Origin: Legionella_C dresdenensis | GTDB taxonomy: Bacteria; Pseudomonadota; Gammaproteobacteria; Legionellales; Legionellaceae | Reading direction: 5' to 3' | Assembly: GCF_042649825.1 (NCBI RefSeq) | Contig: NZ_JBHSAB010000019.1 | Span: 29,232-93,231 of the forward strand | Length of the DNA stretch: 64,000 nucleotides | Shown here: positions 43,206-52,654 of the stretch, piece by piece | Layout: the number at the start of each line of letters is the position of its first letter | Numbering within the stretch: position 1 is the stretch's first letter | Translations under genes and position numbers: made by a program | Notes under the pieces: generated by a model | The model's input: only the letters and a program-made list of their open reading frames with translations | Told to the model about the DNA's origin: nothing | Databases searched by the model: none

Positions 43206-43393
43206 AATAATTGGAATAAATGATGATAGTGTATACCGATTATACCCAAGAAAACCGAAAATGCGAGCTTGCAGGCTGGTCGCTTCAAGCCTAAAAATCT
43301 GACCATTTAATCGCCTCCTATTTGATAAAAAAATTACCATCTTATGATTAAAAATGTTACAATAAGATATTTTTAATACTGGGAGTGCAAATT

Positions 43394-44920
43394 GTGCCTT
43401 ATTATATAGCTACTGTATCGGCGAAATGGTTGAAAGAAAATACTGTCATTTATTCTTTTGATGCTGATTCAACCAATAAAAAAGCATTTTCTGAGCAAGA
43501 AATGACGAAGGCGAATTTATTACACAATGATGATGAAGAAATAAATGCAGGTCCTCTGCTTAAACAAGTACAAGCCTTTTCTACTGAATCCAAGTATTGT
43601 GCTGCCGAACCCTTTCCTATTGCTTATCAAACTTTTGAAAAAGAAAATCTTTTTTATTTACAATTAAGATTTGATCATCCTTTTTCAATGCGTTTAAGCG
43701 CTTATGGAGATAACAAACAATATTTTAAGACGCCGCTTCAATTAAAACGTGGCGATAATAACCATTTAGAACAAGTCGATATAGAAGGTCAAGAAGCAGT
43801 AACATTAAAATTACTTACAATTCAGAGCTTAAGCGGCAATGGTGTATTTACTTTAGCGCAAGGCGCATTTTTTAATAATCGGATTCAAGTTAATAATTTT
43901 AAAAAACAATTTAACAATTTAATTGCTTATTTTAACTCGCAAATATTCAAGGGATACAAAATTCATATTTGTATAAGTGAAGTAGGACAAAAAAAATTCA
44001 GCGTTGAAAGAGAAGAGCTTCAATGTAAGTATGAAAATTATCGCGCCGTATACGAACGAATAATGGCGAAGCAACAAGAAATTGAAAGTCTCCCCCCTGC
44101 TATGCAAGTAACGAAGCTACAGAAGCTGTTAAACTCACTTCGAATTCCAGAACTAAACCGGGTTGAGTTACAGCCAAATCAGTCACTGGACGAAATACGC
44201 CATACAATAGAAAATTACAGCAAAATTTTTTTGGATTTACTTGTTAAGTATGAGGATATTTCACTCGACACACAAACTTATGAGTTTGCAAGTCCATCTC
44301 AAAAACATTCCCTTGCCGTAGATAATTCTCGCTGGCACATCATAGTATTTCCACCAGGTATTGGCATGTCATTGATTGAAAATACTTTTGAACAAACATT
44401 AAGCTATAGCCGAAAACTCATTGAACAAGCTGAGCAAGAAGAGATTATTCCTCCTGTATTACCCATGCCTGAGCCAATTTATGGGATTTTTTCGCGCGAA
44501 ATCCAAATGGCGGCTGAGTTTAAAAACCAGATACAAATACAGGTTGAAAAGAAGGAGGACGAATATCTTATTCATTTCTCCGGCAATGTTCTTGTTAGTG
44601 CGATTGAGGAATATCTCCCAAAAACAAACAAAGCTATTCAGAACTACAACCCCAATGAATTGCTCCCTCCTCCAGCTGAACAAGAAGGTTATCTTTCTAA
44701 AATCGTTGGTTTTTTTAAGAAACAAAATGAACTGCCTCCTCCTCCTGCTGAACAAGAAAGTTATCTTTCTAAAATCGGTGTTTTTTTTAAGAAACAAAAT
44801 GAACTGCCCCCTCCTCCTGCTGAACAAGAAAGTTACCCTTCTAAAATCGGTGGTCTTTTTAAGAAACAAAATGAAGGATCACCTTCTGAAAGAACGCCTT
44901 TGTTAGGTAATGGTAGATAA
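43394..44920 (+). CDS. Unknown protein with three 24-residue repeats and ERTPLL tail
   Basis: Start at GTG 43394 (encoding MPYYIATVSAKWLKE), with GGGAG 8 bases upstream. The 508-residue product has an unassigned N-terminal part with beta-rich sections, a helical middle (QQEIESLPPAMQVTKLQKLL), and from about residue 421 three near-identical 24-residue repeats, consensus NELPPPPAEQESYLSKI then GxFFKKQ. Proline runs followed by amphipathic basic pieces suggest protein or membrane binding. The end, SERTPLLGNGR, contains E-x-x-x-L-L, the form of the acidic dileucine signal used for sorting in eukaryotic cells. No family is recognised. Confidence 0.6.
   Translation: MPYYIATVSAKWLKENTVIYSFDADSTNKKAFSEQEMTKANLLHNDDEEINAGPLLKQVQAFSTESKYCAAEPFPIAYQTFEKENLFYLQLRFDHPFSMRLSAYGDNKQYFKTPLQLKRGDNNHLEQVDIEGQEAVTLKLLTIQSLSGNGVFTLAQGAFFNNRIQVNNFKKQFNNLIAYFNSQIFKGYKIHICISEVGQKKFSVEREELQCKYENYRAVYERIMAKQQEIESLPPAMQVTKLQKLLNSLRIPELNRVELQPNQSLDEIRHTIENYSKIFLDLLVKYEDISLDTQTYEFASPSQKHSLAVDNSRWHIIVFPPGIGMSLIENTFEQTLSYSRKLIEQAEQEEIIPPVLPMPEPIYGIFSREIQMAAEFKNQIQIQVEKKEDEYLIHFSGNVLVSAIEEYLPKTNKAIQNYNPNELLPPPAEQEGYLSKIVGFFKKQNELPPPPAEQESYLSKIGVFFKKQNELPPPPAEQESYPSKIGGLFKKQNEGSPSERTPLLGNGR
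44654..44869 (+). repeat. Three tandem 72-bp coding repeats
   Basis: Units 44654-44725, 44726-44797 and 44798-44869 are nearly identical at DNA level, in frame, and encode the 24-residue repeats of the surrounding gene. Differences are single substitutions (for example EGY/ESY, YLS/YPS), and the T-rich TTTTTT stretch in each unit makes the array prone to slippage. The copy number probably varies between strains. Confidence 0.9.
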
Positions 44921-44946
44921 TTTTTAAGCCTCATCCGCAAGAAGGC

Positions 44947-45100
44947 GGCTTTGTTGACTAAATCATTTGGGAAAGTCTGAATGAATGCAAAATAATCAAA
45001 TCGCTCATTTTCCGTCCCCGCGAAGGCGGGGATCCATCCATCAAACAAGGTAAGGAGCCAACTTGAGAAATGGATTCCCGCCTTCGCGGGAATAACAGTA
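44947..45100. mobile_element. Second MITE copy, inverted and missing one end
   Basis: Relative to the element at 27353 this copy is in the opposite orientation. It has one terminal repeat (GGCTTTGTTGACTAAATC at 44947), the adjoining ATTTGGGAAAG stretch and the full GC-rich core (about 45013-45092), but homology stops at AACAGTA near 45100 without the second end. No target duplication is visible. It is therefore an older, truncated insertion behind the tandem-repeat gene. Confidence 0.75.
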
Positions 45101-45177
45101 GGCAGTAGAGCTTGGCCTGACGGATATAGGCTTTACAGCCACGTTATTTGAATATAGGCCTGATTCAAGGTTTGATA

Positions 45178-46242
45178 TTATTTTAGAGAAGGTTTGGGAT
45201 CAGTCTTTAATATATTATCAAACATTTTTTCGCTGGCTGTTTTCTGTCCCCAGAAATGAAATCCGCGGTGGGTTGAGATTAATGCTTTATTACTCGATAA
45301 AAAACTGCTCATAATCTCTTTAATCACTATCAAATCGGCTTTTTGATCCCGGGTGATTTGATTATACAGTTCTTTATATTTATTAAATTTTTCATAGGTT
45401 ATGGGGTTTTCCTGCGCAATAAGAATCATACGGTTCATTCTCTTATAGAGCTGTTCTACAATTTTCATAGAGCTCTTATCCATATCGGGAAATGATTTCG
45501 GAGGAAGCGGCAGCGCTAGAAAAGGATGCGGATTATTTAAGATCATCCCCCCGGATATTTTTGCTTTAAGCGGCAATTGCTTCATGAAGTTTTTAGGTAC
45601 ACCAACACCTAAATCATCAGTCTGCAGCGCCTGCTTTGCCAAGACGCAGGCTTCGTCGCGACAAGTATTTATTCTTCCGACTCTGAAATGGCTCGCGGCA
45701 TCTTCTTCAGAAATAGCTGCCGTTTCTCCTTCTTTCAAACGCATAGTATAATCCCAGACAAACTCTATCGTATCGCCCGTTTGCGGGGTAATGGGATTAG
45801 GGATAAAGGCCTGATAATGTATTTTTACCTTCTCCTTCTTTGAGTTTGTCAACTCAGGGTTTGAAGAAGAGCTTTCTAATTGTTTCAAATATTGATAGAA
45901 CCCTATTAATTGCTCATATGTCATCCCATAAGAAATGTATTCAACATCCATTTCGAAAGGAGTTTCTTTATCGTTTTTATAGAATGTAGGTTCATTACGT
46001 ATATATGCGTCTGTTTCCGAGAGGAGAAAATCGTTAAAATTATATTTTTCGTGATTAGTCAGCTTCCCCCAACTACCTAATAATTCATAATTACCCTCAT
46101 CATTTTTAAATCCGACAAAAACAAAGGTATGATTCTGGAGAGGATTACTGTTTGGTTTACAGGCAATAGTAAAGGTAAACTCGGTATCGCGTTTTATTTT
46201 TTTAGGAGCATATGGAACTACTGTAGGTATAGTACCTGGCAT
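45178..46242 (-). CDS. Unknown protein, candidate effector
   Basis: Start at ATG 46242 (MPGTIPTVVPYAPKKIKR), with GAGGT 5 bases upstream. The 354-residue product begins with a beta-rich region (FTFTIACKPNS, FVFVGFKNDEGNYELLGSWG), has an Arg/Cys segment (RINTCRDEACVLAKQAL), a proline cluster (PFLALPLPPKSFP) and a helical end with IMSSFLSSNKALISTHRGFHFWGQKTASEKMF. The end is reminiscent of helical C-terminal modules on Legionella effectors (S/T-H-R then FWG..T.S) and faintly of the ankyrin protein's tail in this window. I recognise no family. Confidence 0.5.
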   Translation of the reverse strand: MPGTIPTVVPYAPKKIKRDTEFTFTIACKPNSNPLQNHTFVFVGFKNDEGNYELLGSWGKLTNHEKYNFNDFLLSETDAYIRNEPTFYKNDKETPFEMDVEYISYGMTYEQLIGFYQYLKQLESSSSNPELTNSKKEKVKIHYQAFIPNPITPQTGDTIEFVWDYTMRLKEGETAAISEEDAASHFRVGRINTCRDEACVLAKQALQTDDLGVGVPKNFMKQLPLKAKISGGMILNNPHPFLALPLPPKSFPDMDKSSMKIVEQLYKRMNRMILIAQENPITYEKFNKYKELYNQITRDQKADLIVIKEIMSSFLSSNKALISTHRGFHFWGQKTASEKMFDNILKTDPKPSLK

Positions 46243-46448
46243 TTTAACCTCACAAAGATTAAAAATTAATTTAATTAACAACAATTATACCACATAGATT
46301 AATTTTTATACAAATAAATTTAAAGCAACTTATATTGCTCTATTACATTTTTTCATCACATACCTCATATAAAAACCAAATAGAGTAAAAAATTATTTTA
46401 ATATGGCTTCAGTTCGTGGTAATGTGGTAAAAACAACAGGATATCCGC

Positions 46449-47036
46449 ATGAATGAAATCATATTAGCAACCAGCAATGCCGGCAAAATTGCTGAGCTGA
46501 AAGCTATTCTGTCGCCGCTAACCTGTATCAGTCAAAGCAGTCTGGACATAGAAAGCGCAGAAGAAACCGGTTTAAGCTTTATCGAAAATGCCTTAATCAA
46601 GGCACGGCATGCCAGCCGGCTAAGCGGAAAACCCGCGCTTGCTGATGACTCAGGATTAGTTGTTGCAGCTTTAGGCGGCGAACCCGGCATCTACTCAGCA
46701 CGTTATGCGGGCTCGGGAGCAAGCGATAACGATAACATCAAACATTTGCTGACCCGGCTTGAACCTTTTCCCGGCAATCAGCGCTCAGCTTATTTTTATT
46801 GCGCGATTGCCCTGGTCAGGCACGCAGAAGATCCCGTACCTCTAATTGCCTGCGGGCAATTGGATGGCATTATCAGTACCGAACTTGCCGGCGAATATGG
46901 CTTTGGCTATGATCCAGTCTTTTATATCCCGGCTCAGGGATGTACAGCTGCTCAATTACCAGCTAAAACCAAGAATGCCATAAGCCATCGTGCTAACGCA
47001 TTGAAGCAATTGCAACAACAATTGGTGCAGTTATGA
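46449..47036 (+). CDS. rdgB: XTP/dITP pyrophosphatase RdgB (HAM1)
   Basis: A 195-residue housekeeping enzyme that hydrolyses non-canonical purine nucleoside triphosphates and keeps them out of DNA. Signatures are LATSNAGKIAELKAIL at the start, ADDSGLVVAALGGEPGIYSARYAG (residues about 68-91), GEYGFGYDPVFYIP and SHRANALKQL. Its stop overlaps the start of the next gene by four bases (ATGA at 47033-47036), so it heads a four-gene operon. Confidence 0.92.
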   Translation: MNEIILATSNAGKIAELKAILSPLTCISQSSLDIESAEETGLSFIENALIKARHASRLSGKPALADDSGLVVAALGGEPGIYSARYAGSGASDNDNIKHLLTRLEPFPGNQRSAYFYCAIALVRHAEDPVPLIACGQLDGIISTELAGEYGFGYDPVFYIPAQGCTAAQLPAKTKNAISHRANALKQLQQQLVQL

Positions 47037-47482
47037 AAACCGTTATTAAGGCCTTTAGCGAACTCGATTGTGATACCTTATATGATATTCTCGCCTTACG
47101 AAGCGAAGTTTTCGTTTTGGGGCAAGAATGTGTCTACCAGGATCCTGATTATCACGATAAAAACGCCATCCATGTTTTAATCTATGCTGATGAGCAACTG
47201 GCTGCCTATGCCCGTATCCTTATTGATGAAAAAAAAGGCCTTAATTTTGGTCGGGTGCTTACCGCACCGCAACATCGAAAAAAAGGATTGGGCAGGCTGA
47301 TAGTACAGACTGTGCTGGAATATATAGAAACCCATTATCCTCCCCAGCCAATTACCATTTCCGCCCAGCATTATTTACAGAAATTTTATGAAAATTTTGG
47401 CTTTATTATTCAGGGTGAATTATATCAATTGGAAGGAATACCGCATATTACAATGGTAAGAAATCAGTATGGCAGAAAATGA
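47033..47482 (+). CDS. ElaA-type GNAT acetyltransferase
   Basis: A 149-residue GNAT protein of the ElaA group: LYDILALRSEVFVLGQECVYQDPDYHDKNAIHVLI is the characteristic opening, GRVLTAPQHRKKGLGRLIVQ the acetyl-CoA loop, and AQHYLQKFYENFGFIIQGELYQLEGIPHITM the end. Substrates of ElaA are not known. It overlaps rdgB by 4 and the TPR-methyltransferase gene by 14 bases, so translation is coupled in both directions. Confidence 0.85.
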   Translation: MKTVIKAFSELDCDTLYDILALRSEVFVLGQECVYQDPDYHDKNAIHVLIYADEQLAAYARILIDEKKGLNFGRVLTAPQHRKKGLGRLIVQTVLEYIETHYPPQPITISAQHYLQKFYENFGFIIQGELYQLEGIPHITMVRNQYGRK

Positions 47483-49169
47483 ATTATTAACCCAAGCCTA
47501 TGCGCTGCAGCAACAAGGCGATTTTACCCAGGCAATCACGCTTTGTGAGGCAGTTATTGCTCAAAATGAGCACTGCTCTCCCGCCTATCATTTACTTGCT
47601 CTAATTCATGCCCAGCTTGGCAACCTGTCTGAGGCCATTAATTATTTTCAACAGGCAATCAGGCTTACGCCTGAGGATCCGGCTTTATATAATAATCTGG
47701 CTAATGCATATAAAAACAATAATCAGCCAGAACTGGCAATCGAGCAGTACCTGAAAGCGCTTGCACTTGAACCGACATACGCCCAGGCCCATAATAATCT
47801 GGCCGCGCTTTATGCTCGCCAGGGATTATATCAGCAGGCTCTTCATCATTATCGGGAAGCGGTTCATGCTGCGCCTGATTTTACTGCCGCTCATCACAAC
47901 CTCGGTCTGTTACTGCTTAAAAATAATCAGCTTGAACCCGCAAAAATTCAGTTTAAAAATGTGCTTGAACTGCAGCCAGGTCAGATTGATGCCCTGTTTT
48001 ACCTTGGTCTGCTTGAACTTGCCGATAATCAGCCTGAACAGGCCGAACAGGCATTCCAGCAAATAATTACGCAAGACAATAACCATGTTGAAGCCTTGAT
48101 TAACCTTGGCGTCATAGCGCTCAAAAAAGAACAAAATCAGCTGGCTATTGACTATTTCAGTAAAGCGTTGGCTATCAATAATGACAGCATCGAAGCCAGG
48201 AATAATCTGGCAGCGACCTTCATACACCATGATCGCTTTGAAAACGCCCTAATGCATTATGATGTCCTGCTACAGAATGATCCCGATAATATTGAATATC
48301 TGTATAATAGCGGCGTTGCCCAAATGGCGCTTGGCCACTTGAACGAAGCAATCAGCCTCTTTGAGCATCTGCTAACAGTCGATCCCGGCCACTTTTCCGC
48401 TTTAAATAATCTGGCTGCGGTTTATCTGCGCCTGCAAGATCGGGTGAAAGCAAAAAAATTGCTGGAACAGGCCGTGGCGGTTAACCCGGCTGATCAATCA
48501 AGCCGCCACATGCTGAATGCAATTAGCCATAACACTGAAGGCGTAGAAACCAGTCCGGAATATGCGGCTAATCTCTTTAACAATTATGCCCTGCATTATG
48601 ATCAACATATGCGCGATCAACTGCAATACAAACTCCCCAATCATCTTGTAAAAGTTTTAGATGAACTAAACCCTGGACAGAGCGGCTTAACGCTCGATTT
48701 AGGTTGTGGTACCGGGTTAACTGGTCAGGTATTACGTGATATTTCAAATCAGCTTATTGGGGTTGATATTGCAAAAAAAATGCTTGATCAGGCTCGCTCC
48801 AAACAAATTTACGATGAGCTGATTGAAGCTGATATTTTTGATTTTTTCAATCAGTACCATCAAACTTATGATCTGATTATTGCTGCTGATGTACTGCCTT
48901 ATATTGGAAACCTTGAGCAATTGTTTGCTGAAATAAAACAGCATTTAAATAATGGAAAATACTTTATTTTCAGTACAGAAATAAGCGATAATTACCCTTG
49001 GAAATTACAGGAAAGCGCTCGATTCAGCCACCATCCGGATTATTTAAATAACCTGTGTAAACAGAACAATCTGGCTATTGAATTTGATGAGCAAGTGATT
49101 GCGCGGCAACAGGATGGTCATGCTCTCGCAGTCAGGTTACTTGCTGTAAAAAAGATTAAGGATAATTAA
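47469..49169 (+). CDS. TPR protein with C-terminal SAM methyltransferase domain
   Basis: Residues 1-345 are about ten TPR repeats (DFTQAITLCEAVIAQNEHC, NLSEAINYFQQAIRLTPED, QPELAIEQYLKALALEP and so on). Residues about 370-560 are a class I methyltransferase: motif I LTLDLGCGTGLTGQVL, acidic LIGVDIAKKMLDQAR, and YDLIIAADVLPYIGNLEQLF for motif IV. This architecture is found in proteobacterial predicted methyltransferases of unknown target, where the TPR part recruits a protein substrate. It lies in the rdgB operon. Confidence 0.85.
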   Translation: MAENELLTQAYALQQQGDFTQAITLCEAVIAQNEHCSPAYHLLALIHAQLGNLSEAINYFQQAIRLTPEDPALYNNLANAYKNNNQPELAIEQYLKALALEPTYAQAHNNLAALYARQGLYQQALHHYREAVHAAPDFTAAHHNLGLLLLKNNQLEPAKIQFKNVLELQPGQIDALFYLGLLELADNQPEQAEQAFQQIITQDNNHVEALINLGVIALKKEQNQLAIDYFSKALAINNDSIEARNNLAATFIHHDRFENALMHYDVLLQNDPDNIEYLYNSGVAQMALGHLNEAISLFEHLLTVDPGHFSALNNLAAVYLRLQDRVKAKKLLEQAVAVNPADQSSRHMLNAISHNTEGVETSPEYAANLFNNYALHYDQHMRDQLQYKLPNHLVKVLDELNPGQSGLTLDLGCGTGLTGQVLRDISNQLIGVDIAKKMLDQARSKQIYDELIEADIFDFFNQYHQTYDLIIAADVLPYIGNLEQLFAEIKQHLNNGKYFIFSTEISDNYPWKLQESARFSHHPDYLNNLCKQNNLAIEFDEQVIARQQDGHALAVRLLAVKKIKDN

Positions 49170-49172
49170 GTT

Positions 49173-50804
49173 ATGCATTTTGTAAATCAGGATATAATCA
49201 ACCGCATTCCTCTGCAACATCGAAAGTTTAGTGGTTTTTACCCGGACATGATTTTATTCCAGCATACAAAGGAACAGTATCTGGCAGTATGGCGGGAATT
49301 AAATAGTTTTGGCAAATTTGCATACACCAACGGGTATTCGATTAAAGCAGTAGGGATTATTCGCTTTGCGTATGAATATGTCAGAGGATTATTGGGATTT
49401 ACCAATCGCTGCCACAATGTATTAACTCAGCTAACCTTGCGTAAGTATGCCTATTTTGGTTACCTGCAAGACTACCCGCGAGTAGAAAGTAATCATTTAC
49501 CCACGAGCTATCTCGACTTGTTACGTAACCCTCGGGACAATTTTCTCTCAGGGCAATTGCAGCAAAATCTGATCAATTACGCCAGAATGCACTATAAGAA
49601 GCTTGGCATTCCTCCTATTAACCTCGATTACAATTTCGGCAGCCGATTAGTTGTTTATAATTGCTGGAAAGAAGCGATTTTACTTGATCCCCAGTCATTA
49701 GCTGTTGTGCAAGATATTCGACAACGTTCAGAGCACAGTCTGCCAACCCTTTTTTCAATAAAAGTATTACCGAACAGTTTTTTTGCACGCAGCATGGCAG
49801 ATTATTATGTTGAAAAAGCAAAAAATATTCCTTTATCAAGCTATTTTTCGCAGCAAGAATTAATTAAACAATATCTTGGCCTTGCGCTTCAGTTCGATCC
49901 TGAATGCCCAATACGCTATGAACTCTTCTTTTTAGACTATCACTTGGCACACAAGAAATATTCTGCTGCATTGGAGCTGATTTACCGGGTTTCAAACAAT
50001 GATATTAGCATCGCCAGACAATACCTGGAAAAATTTCCGGCGAATGAGCTTTTGCAAGCTGCCCGTAATACCCCATGTGCCAGTCTGCTGATGGCTCAAT
50101 ATTATCTGGAGTCCAATCCCTCTTTAGCTTATGAACTTGATAAGCGTATTGCGGATAGCAGCCCTGTGTCTGTATTTAACATGCTTTGCACCAAAAACAA
50201 TGCTCAGTCTTATAATGAAGCCTATGAGATTTATCACAGACACCGGCAAGCGCATCAATTTGATAATCAACGGCTGGAAACGCTGGCCAGCCGGTTTAGG
50301 GCGCTGGGCCAAAACAGCTATGATGACGCCGCCAGACATTACAGACAAAAGCATTGGTCTTCAGCCATAGTAAGTTGCGAAACAAGCTATCAGGCCCGTC
50401 TCAAAGCGCATGATCTGCATCACACCTTGCAGCATGTTACCGACTGTGATGCCGCTCGCTGCCTGTATGCCAAAATTTTAGTAAAACAGGATACGGAAAA
50501 TAACCGTGCCCCATCAAATTATGCTATCGGCAACATTAATCGGGCACTTGGATTTCTTAATGATTGCGTGAACCATGGCGATTTGAGACGCATGCGCCTT
50601 CTGGCAGACACTCTCCTGCGCAAAGCCCGTTATATGCTGTCAAAAGATCTATCTGACGATCTCAAAAATGTTATCAACACAATACAACAATCTCTTGGTA
50701 ATCAACAAGATGAAAACATCCAGAAATCCGTTAGAACTGCACTACGCTTGTCGCCAGCTGCCGAGATGGCAGATGACAAGCCTCTCAGCATGGGTTATGC
50801 CTAA
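49173..50804 (+). CDS. Unknown helical protein, last gene of the rdgB operon
   Basis: Begins three bases after the methyltransferase gene. The 543-residue product is all-helical and has repeat-like segments in its second half (YELFFLDYHLAHKKYSAALELIYR, SYNEAYEIYHRHRQAHQFD, AARHYRQKHWSSAIVSCETSYQARL), probably TPR-like, while the N-terminal 160 residues (FGKFAYTNGYSIKAVGIIRFAYEYVRGLLG) are different. I know no family. Its TAA (50802-50804) shares the bases CTAA with the TAG of the convergent phosphohexomutase gene. Position suggests it works with the TPR methyltransferase. Confidence 0.6.
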   Translation: MHFVNQDIINRIPLQHRKFSGFYPDMILFQHTKEQYLAVWRELNSFGKFAYTNGYSIKAVGIIRFAYEYVRGLLGFTNRCHNVLTQLTLRKYAYFGYLQDYPRVESNHLPTSYLDLLRNPRDNFLSGQLQQNLINYARMHYKKLGIPPINLDYNFGSRLVVYNCWKEAILLDPQSLAVVQDIRQRSEHSLPTLFSIKVLPNSFFARSMADYYVEKAKNIPLSSYFSQQELIKQYLGLALQFDPECPIRYELFFLDYHLAHKKYSAALELIYRVSNNDISIARQYLEKFPANELLQAARNTPCASLLMAQYYLESNPSLAYELDKRIADSSPVSVFNMLCTKNNAQSYNEAYEIYHRHRQAHQFDNQRLETLASRFRALGQNSYDDAARHYRQKHWSSAIVSCETSYQARLKAHDLHHTLQHVTDCDAARCLYAKILVKQDTENNRAPSNYAIGNINRALGFLNDCVNHGDLRRMRLLADTLLRKARYMLSKDLSDDLKNVINTIQQSLGNQQDENIQKSVRTALRLSPAAEMADDKPLSMGYA

Positions 50805-52189
50805 AACGGGATATCCAGTGTATTGTCGACTTTCAACAATTGGTTTTTAAACCGGTTTTGAATGTCGGCAAGATTCTCCTGATCGCTCGCCTCAAAGCGG
50901 GCTACCAGGCATGGTGTCGTATTTGAGGCCCGAACCAGCCCCCACCCTTGTTCAAATTCAACCCGTAAACCATCAATGCGGATGATGCTCGCCTCGTCAA
51001 ATTGCGCCAGTTCGCTAAAAAGCTGCATAAAATGAAATTTCCGGGTTTCGTCAATAGTGATTTTGATTTCGGGCGTATTAACGCTGTCAGGAATCGCATC
51101 AAACTGTTGCTCAACAGTTTGATGGCTTTTGCTGATTAATTCCAGCAAACGGCAAGCACTGTACATGGCATCATCAAAACCATACCAGCCGTCTTTAAAG
51201 AACAGATGGCCGCTCATTTCGCCTGCTAGTACGGCATTTAAATCTTTCATGACTGCTTTGACAATGGAGTGGCCTGTCGGACACATGGAGGCCTGACCAC
51301 CCGCATTTTTAATCACAGCAGCCAGATGTGAAGAACATTTTACATCATAAACAATTGTGGCTCCGGGATTACGTTTAAGTATATCCAGGGCGTAAAACAT
51401 CATTAACCGGTCAGGCCAGATCACTTTACCGGTGTTGGTTACAACTCCCAGACGATCCGCATCGCCGTCAAACCCCAGGCCAATATCAGCCTGATGTTCT
51501 GCAACCGCCGCTTTCAGATCAATCAGATTTGACTCAACGGTCGGATCAGGATGGTGATTGGGGAAACGGCCATCGACTTCGCAAAATAACGGAATAACCT
51601 GACAACCCAGGCGACGAAATATTTCAGGCGCAACCGGTCCTGCGATACCGTTTCCGCAGTCGATAACCACTTTCAGCGGCCGTTCAAGTTTGATATCACG
51701 CACTAGCCGGTTCATATAATCATTCAGGATATCAAGCCGGTTCATTTGTCCTTGGCCTTGCTGGAAGGTTCCAGCCTGAATAATGTGATATAGCTTATCA
51801 ATATCGCTTTGAACCAGCGTCTTGCCCGCCAGAATCATTTTAATGCCGTTATAATTACCAGGATTATGGCTGCCGGTCACCATCAGACCGCTGTCTATGC
51901 CATGTTCAAACGTAGCGTAATACATAACCGGCGTGGCCGCTTCGCCAATATCGGTTACGTCAATTCCACTATCAAGAAGCCCTTGTCTGAGCGCCGCCGT
52001 CAACGACTTGCTTGACAGACGGCCATCACGGGCAAGAAATATCTGCTTCCGGTTTAACTGGCTTAATTGGTAACTGATAGCCTTTCCAATTGTGTAAAAA
52101 CAGTTTTCATCAATCTGTTCGCCAACAATACCGCGAATATCATATGCGCGGAATATTTCTTTCTTGACCGCTACGATTTGAAAAGACAT
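50801..52189 (-). CDS. Phosphomannomutase/phosphoglucomutase (AlgC-type)
   Basis: A 462-residue alpha-D-phosphohexomutase converting hexose 6- and 1-phosphates for LPS and polysaccharide synthesis. The phosphoserine loop reads VTGSHNPGNYNGIKMIL (Ser near residue 106), the metal loop GFDGDADRLGVV (about 240), the sugar-binding loop GEMSGHLFFKDGW (about 325), and the phosphate-binding end RASNTTPCLVARFEA. All key residues are present. It starts in a one-base overlap with the dut stop (TAATG), as the third gene of coaBC-dut-phosphohexomutase. The gene name algC is used in Pseudomonas; I leave the symbol open. Confidence 0.9.
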   Translation of the reverse strand: MSFQIVAVKKEIFRAYDIRGIVGEQIDENCFYTIGKAISYQLSQLNRKQIFLARDGRLSSKSLTAALRQGLLDSGIDVTDIGEAATPVMYYATFEHGIDSGLMVTGSHNPGNYNGIKMILAGKTLVQSDIDKLYHIIQAGTFQQGQGQMNRLDILNDYMNRLVRDIKLERPLKVVIDCGNGIAGPVAPEIFRRLGCQVIPLFCEVDGRFPNHHPDPTVESNLIDLKAAVAEHQADIGLGFDGDADRLGVVTNTGKVIWPDRLMMFYALDILKRNPGATIVYDVKCSSHLAAVIKNAGGQASMCPTGHSIVKAVMKDLNAVLAGEMSGHLFFKDGWYGFDDAMYSACRLLELISKSHQTVEQQFDAIPDSVNTPEIKITIDETRKFHFMQLFSELAQFDEASIIRIDGLRVEFEQGWGLVRASNTTPCLVARFEASDQENLADIQNRFKNQLLKVDNTLDIPF

Positions 52190-52647
52190 TATTCTCTCCC
52201 TGAACTGCCAAAACCACCTTCGCCGCGTTCAGTCTCACTAAATGAGTCAACAAGCTCAAACGCCGCCTGAACCACCGGAATAAATACCAGTTGCGCAATC
52301 CGTTCGCCGGGGTTAATTGTAAAATGCTCAACATTACGGTTCCAGCAGGAAATTTTCAATTCGCCCTGATAATCAGAATCAATCAATCCCACCAGATTAC
52401 CCAATACAATACCGTGCTTATGTCCAAGGCCGGAACGCGGCAATATCACTGCCGCCAGATTAGGATCCGCAATATAAATCGCTAAACCGGTAGGCAGCAA
52501 TACTGTTTCGCCCGGTGCAATCTGCAACGGCTCATCAATGCAGACCCGCAAGTCAAGCCCTGCTGATCCATCCGTTGCATAAGCCGGCAAAGCAATATCT
52601 TTCCCAATACGTGAATTTAAAATTTTAAGTTGAATTTTTTGTTTCAT
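52189..52647 (-). CDS. dut: dUTP pyrophosphatase
   Basis: Started at ATG 52647 (MKQKIQLKILNSR), with TGAGAT upstream; a longer frame overlaps coaBC. The 152-residue trimeric-type dUTPase hydrolyses dUTP to dUMP. Motifs 1-5 are in order: GSAGLDLRV, PRSGLGHKHG, GNLVGLIDSDYQGEL, NPGERIAQLVF and RGEGGFGSSG. It lies between coaBC and the phosphohexomutase gene, the conserved coaBC-dut order of gammaproteobacteria. Confidence 0.95.
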   Translation of the reverse strand: MKQKIQLKILNSRIGKDIALPAYATDGSAGLDLRVCIDEPLQIAPGETVLLPTGLAIYIADPNLAAVILPRSGLGHKHGIVLGNLVGLIDSDYQGELKISCWNRNVEHFTINPGERIAQLVFIPVVQAAFELVDSFSETERGEGGFGSSGRE

Positions 52648-52654
52648 GCCAATC

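Noticed and set aside
44654..44869. Possible CRISPR-like array
   Set aside because: The three units are directly adjacent without spacers, in frame and part of a protein-coding gene; no cas gene is present.
44459..44869. Antisense frame with repeated LFLKK motifs
   Set aside because: It is the complement of the tandem repeat coding region; the repetition is inherited from the sense strand.
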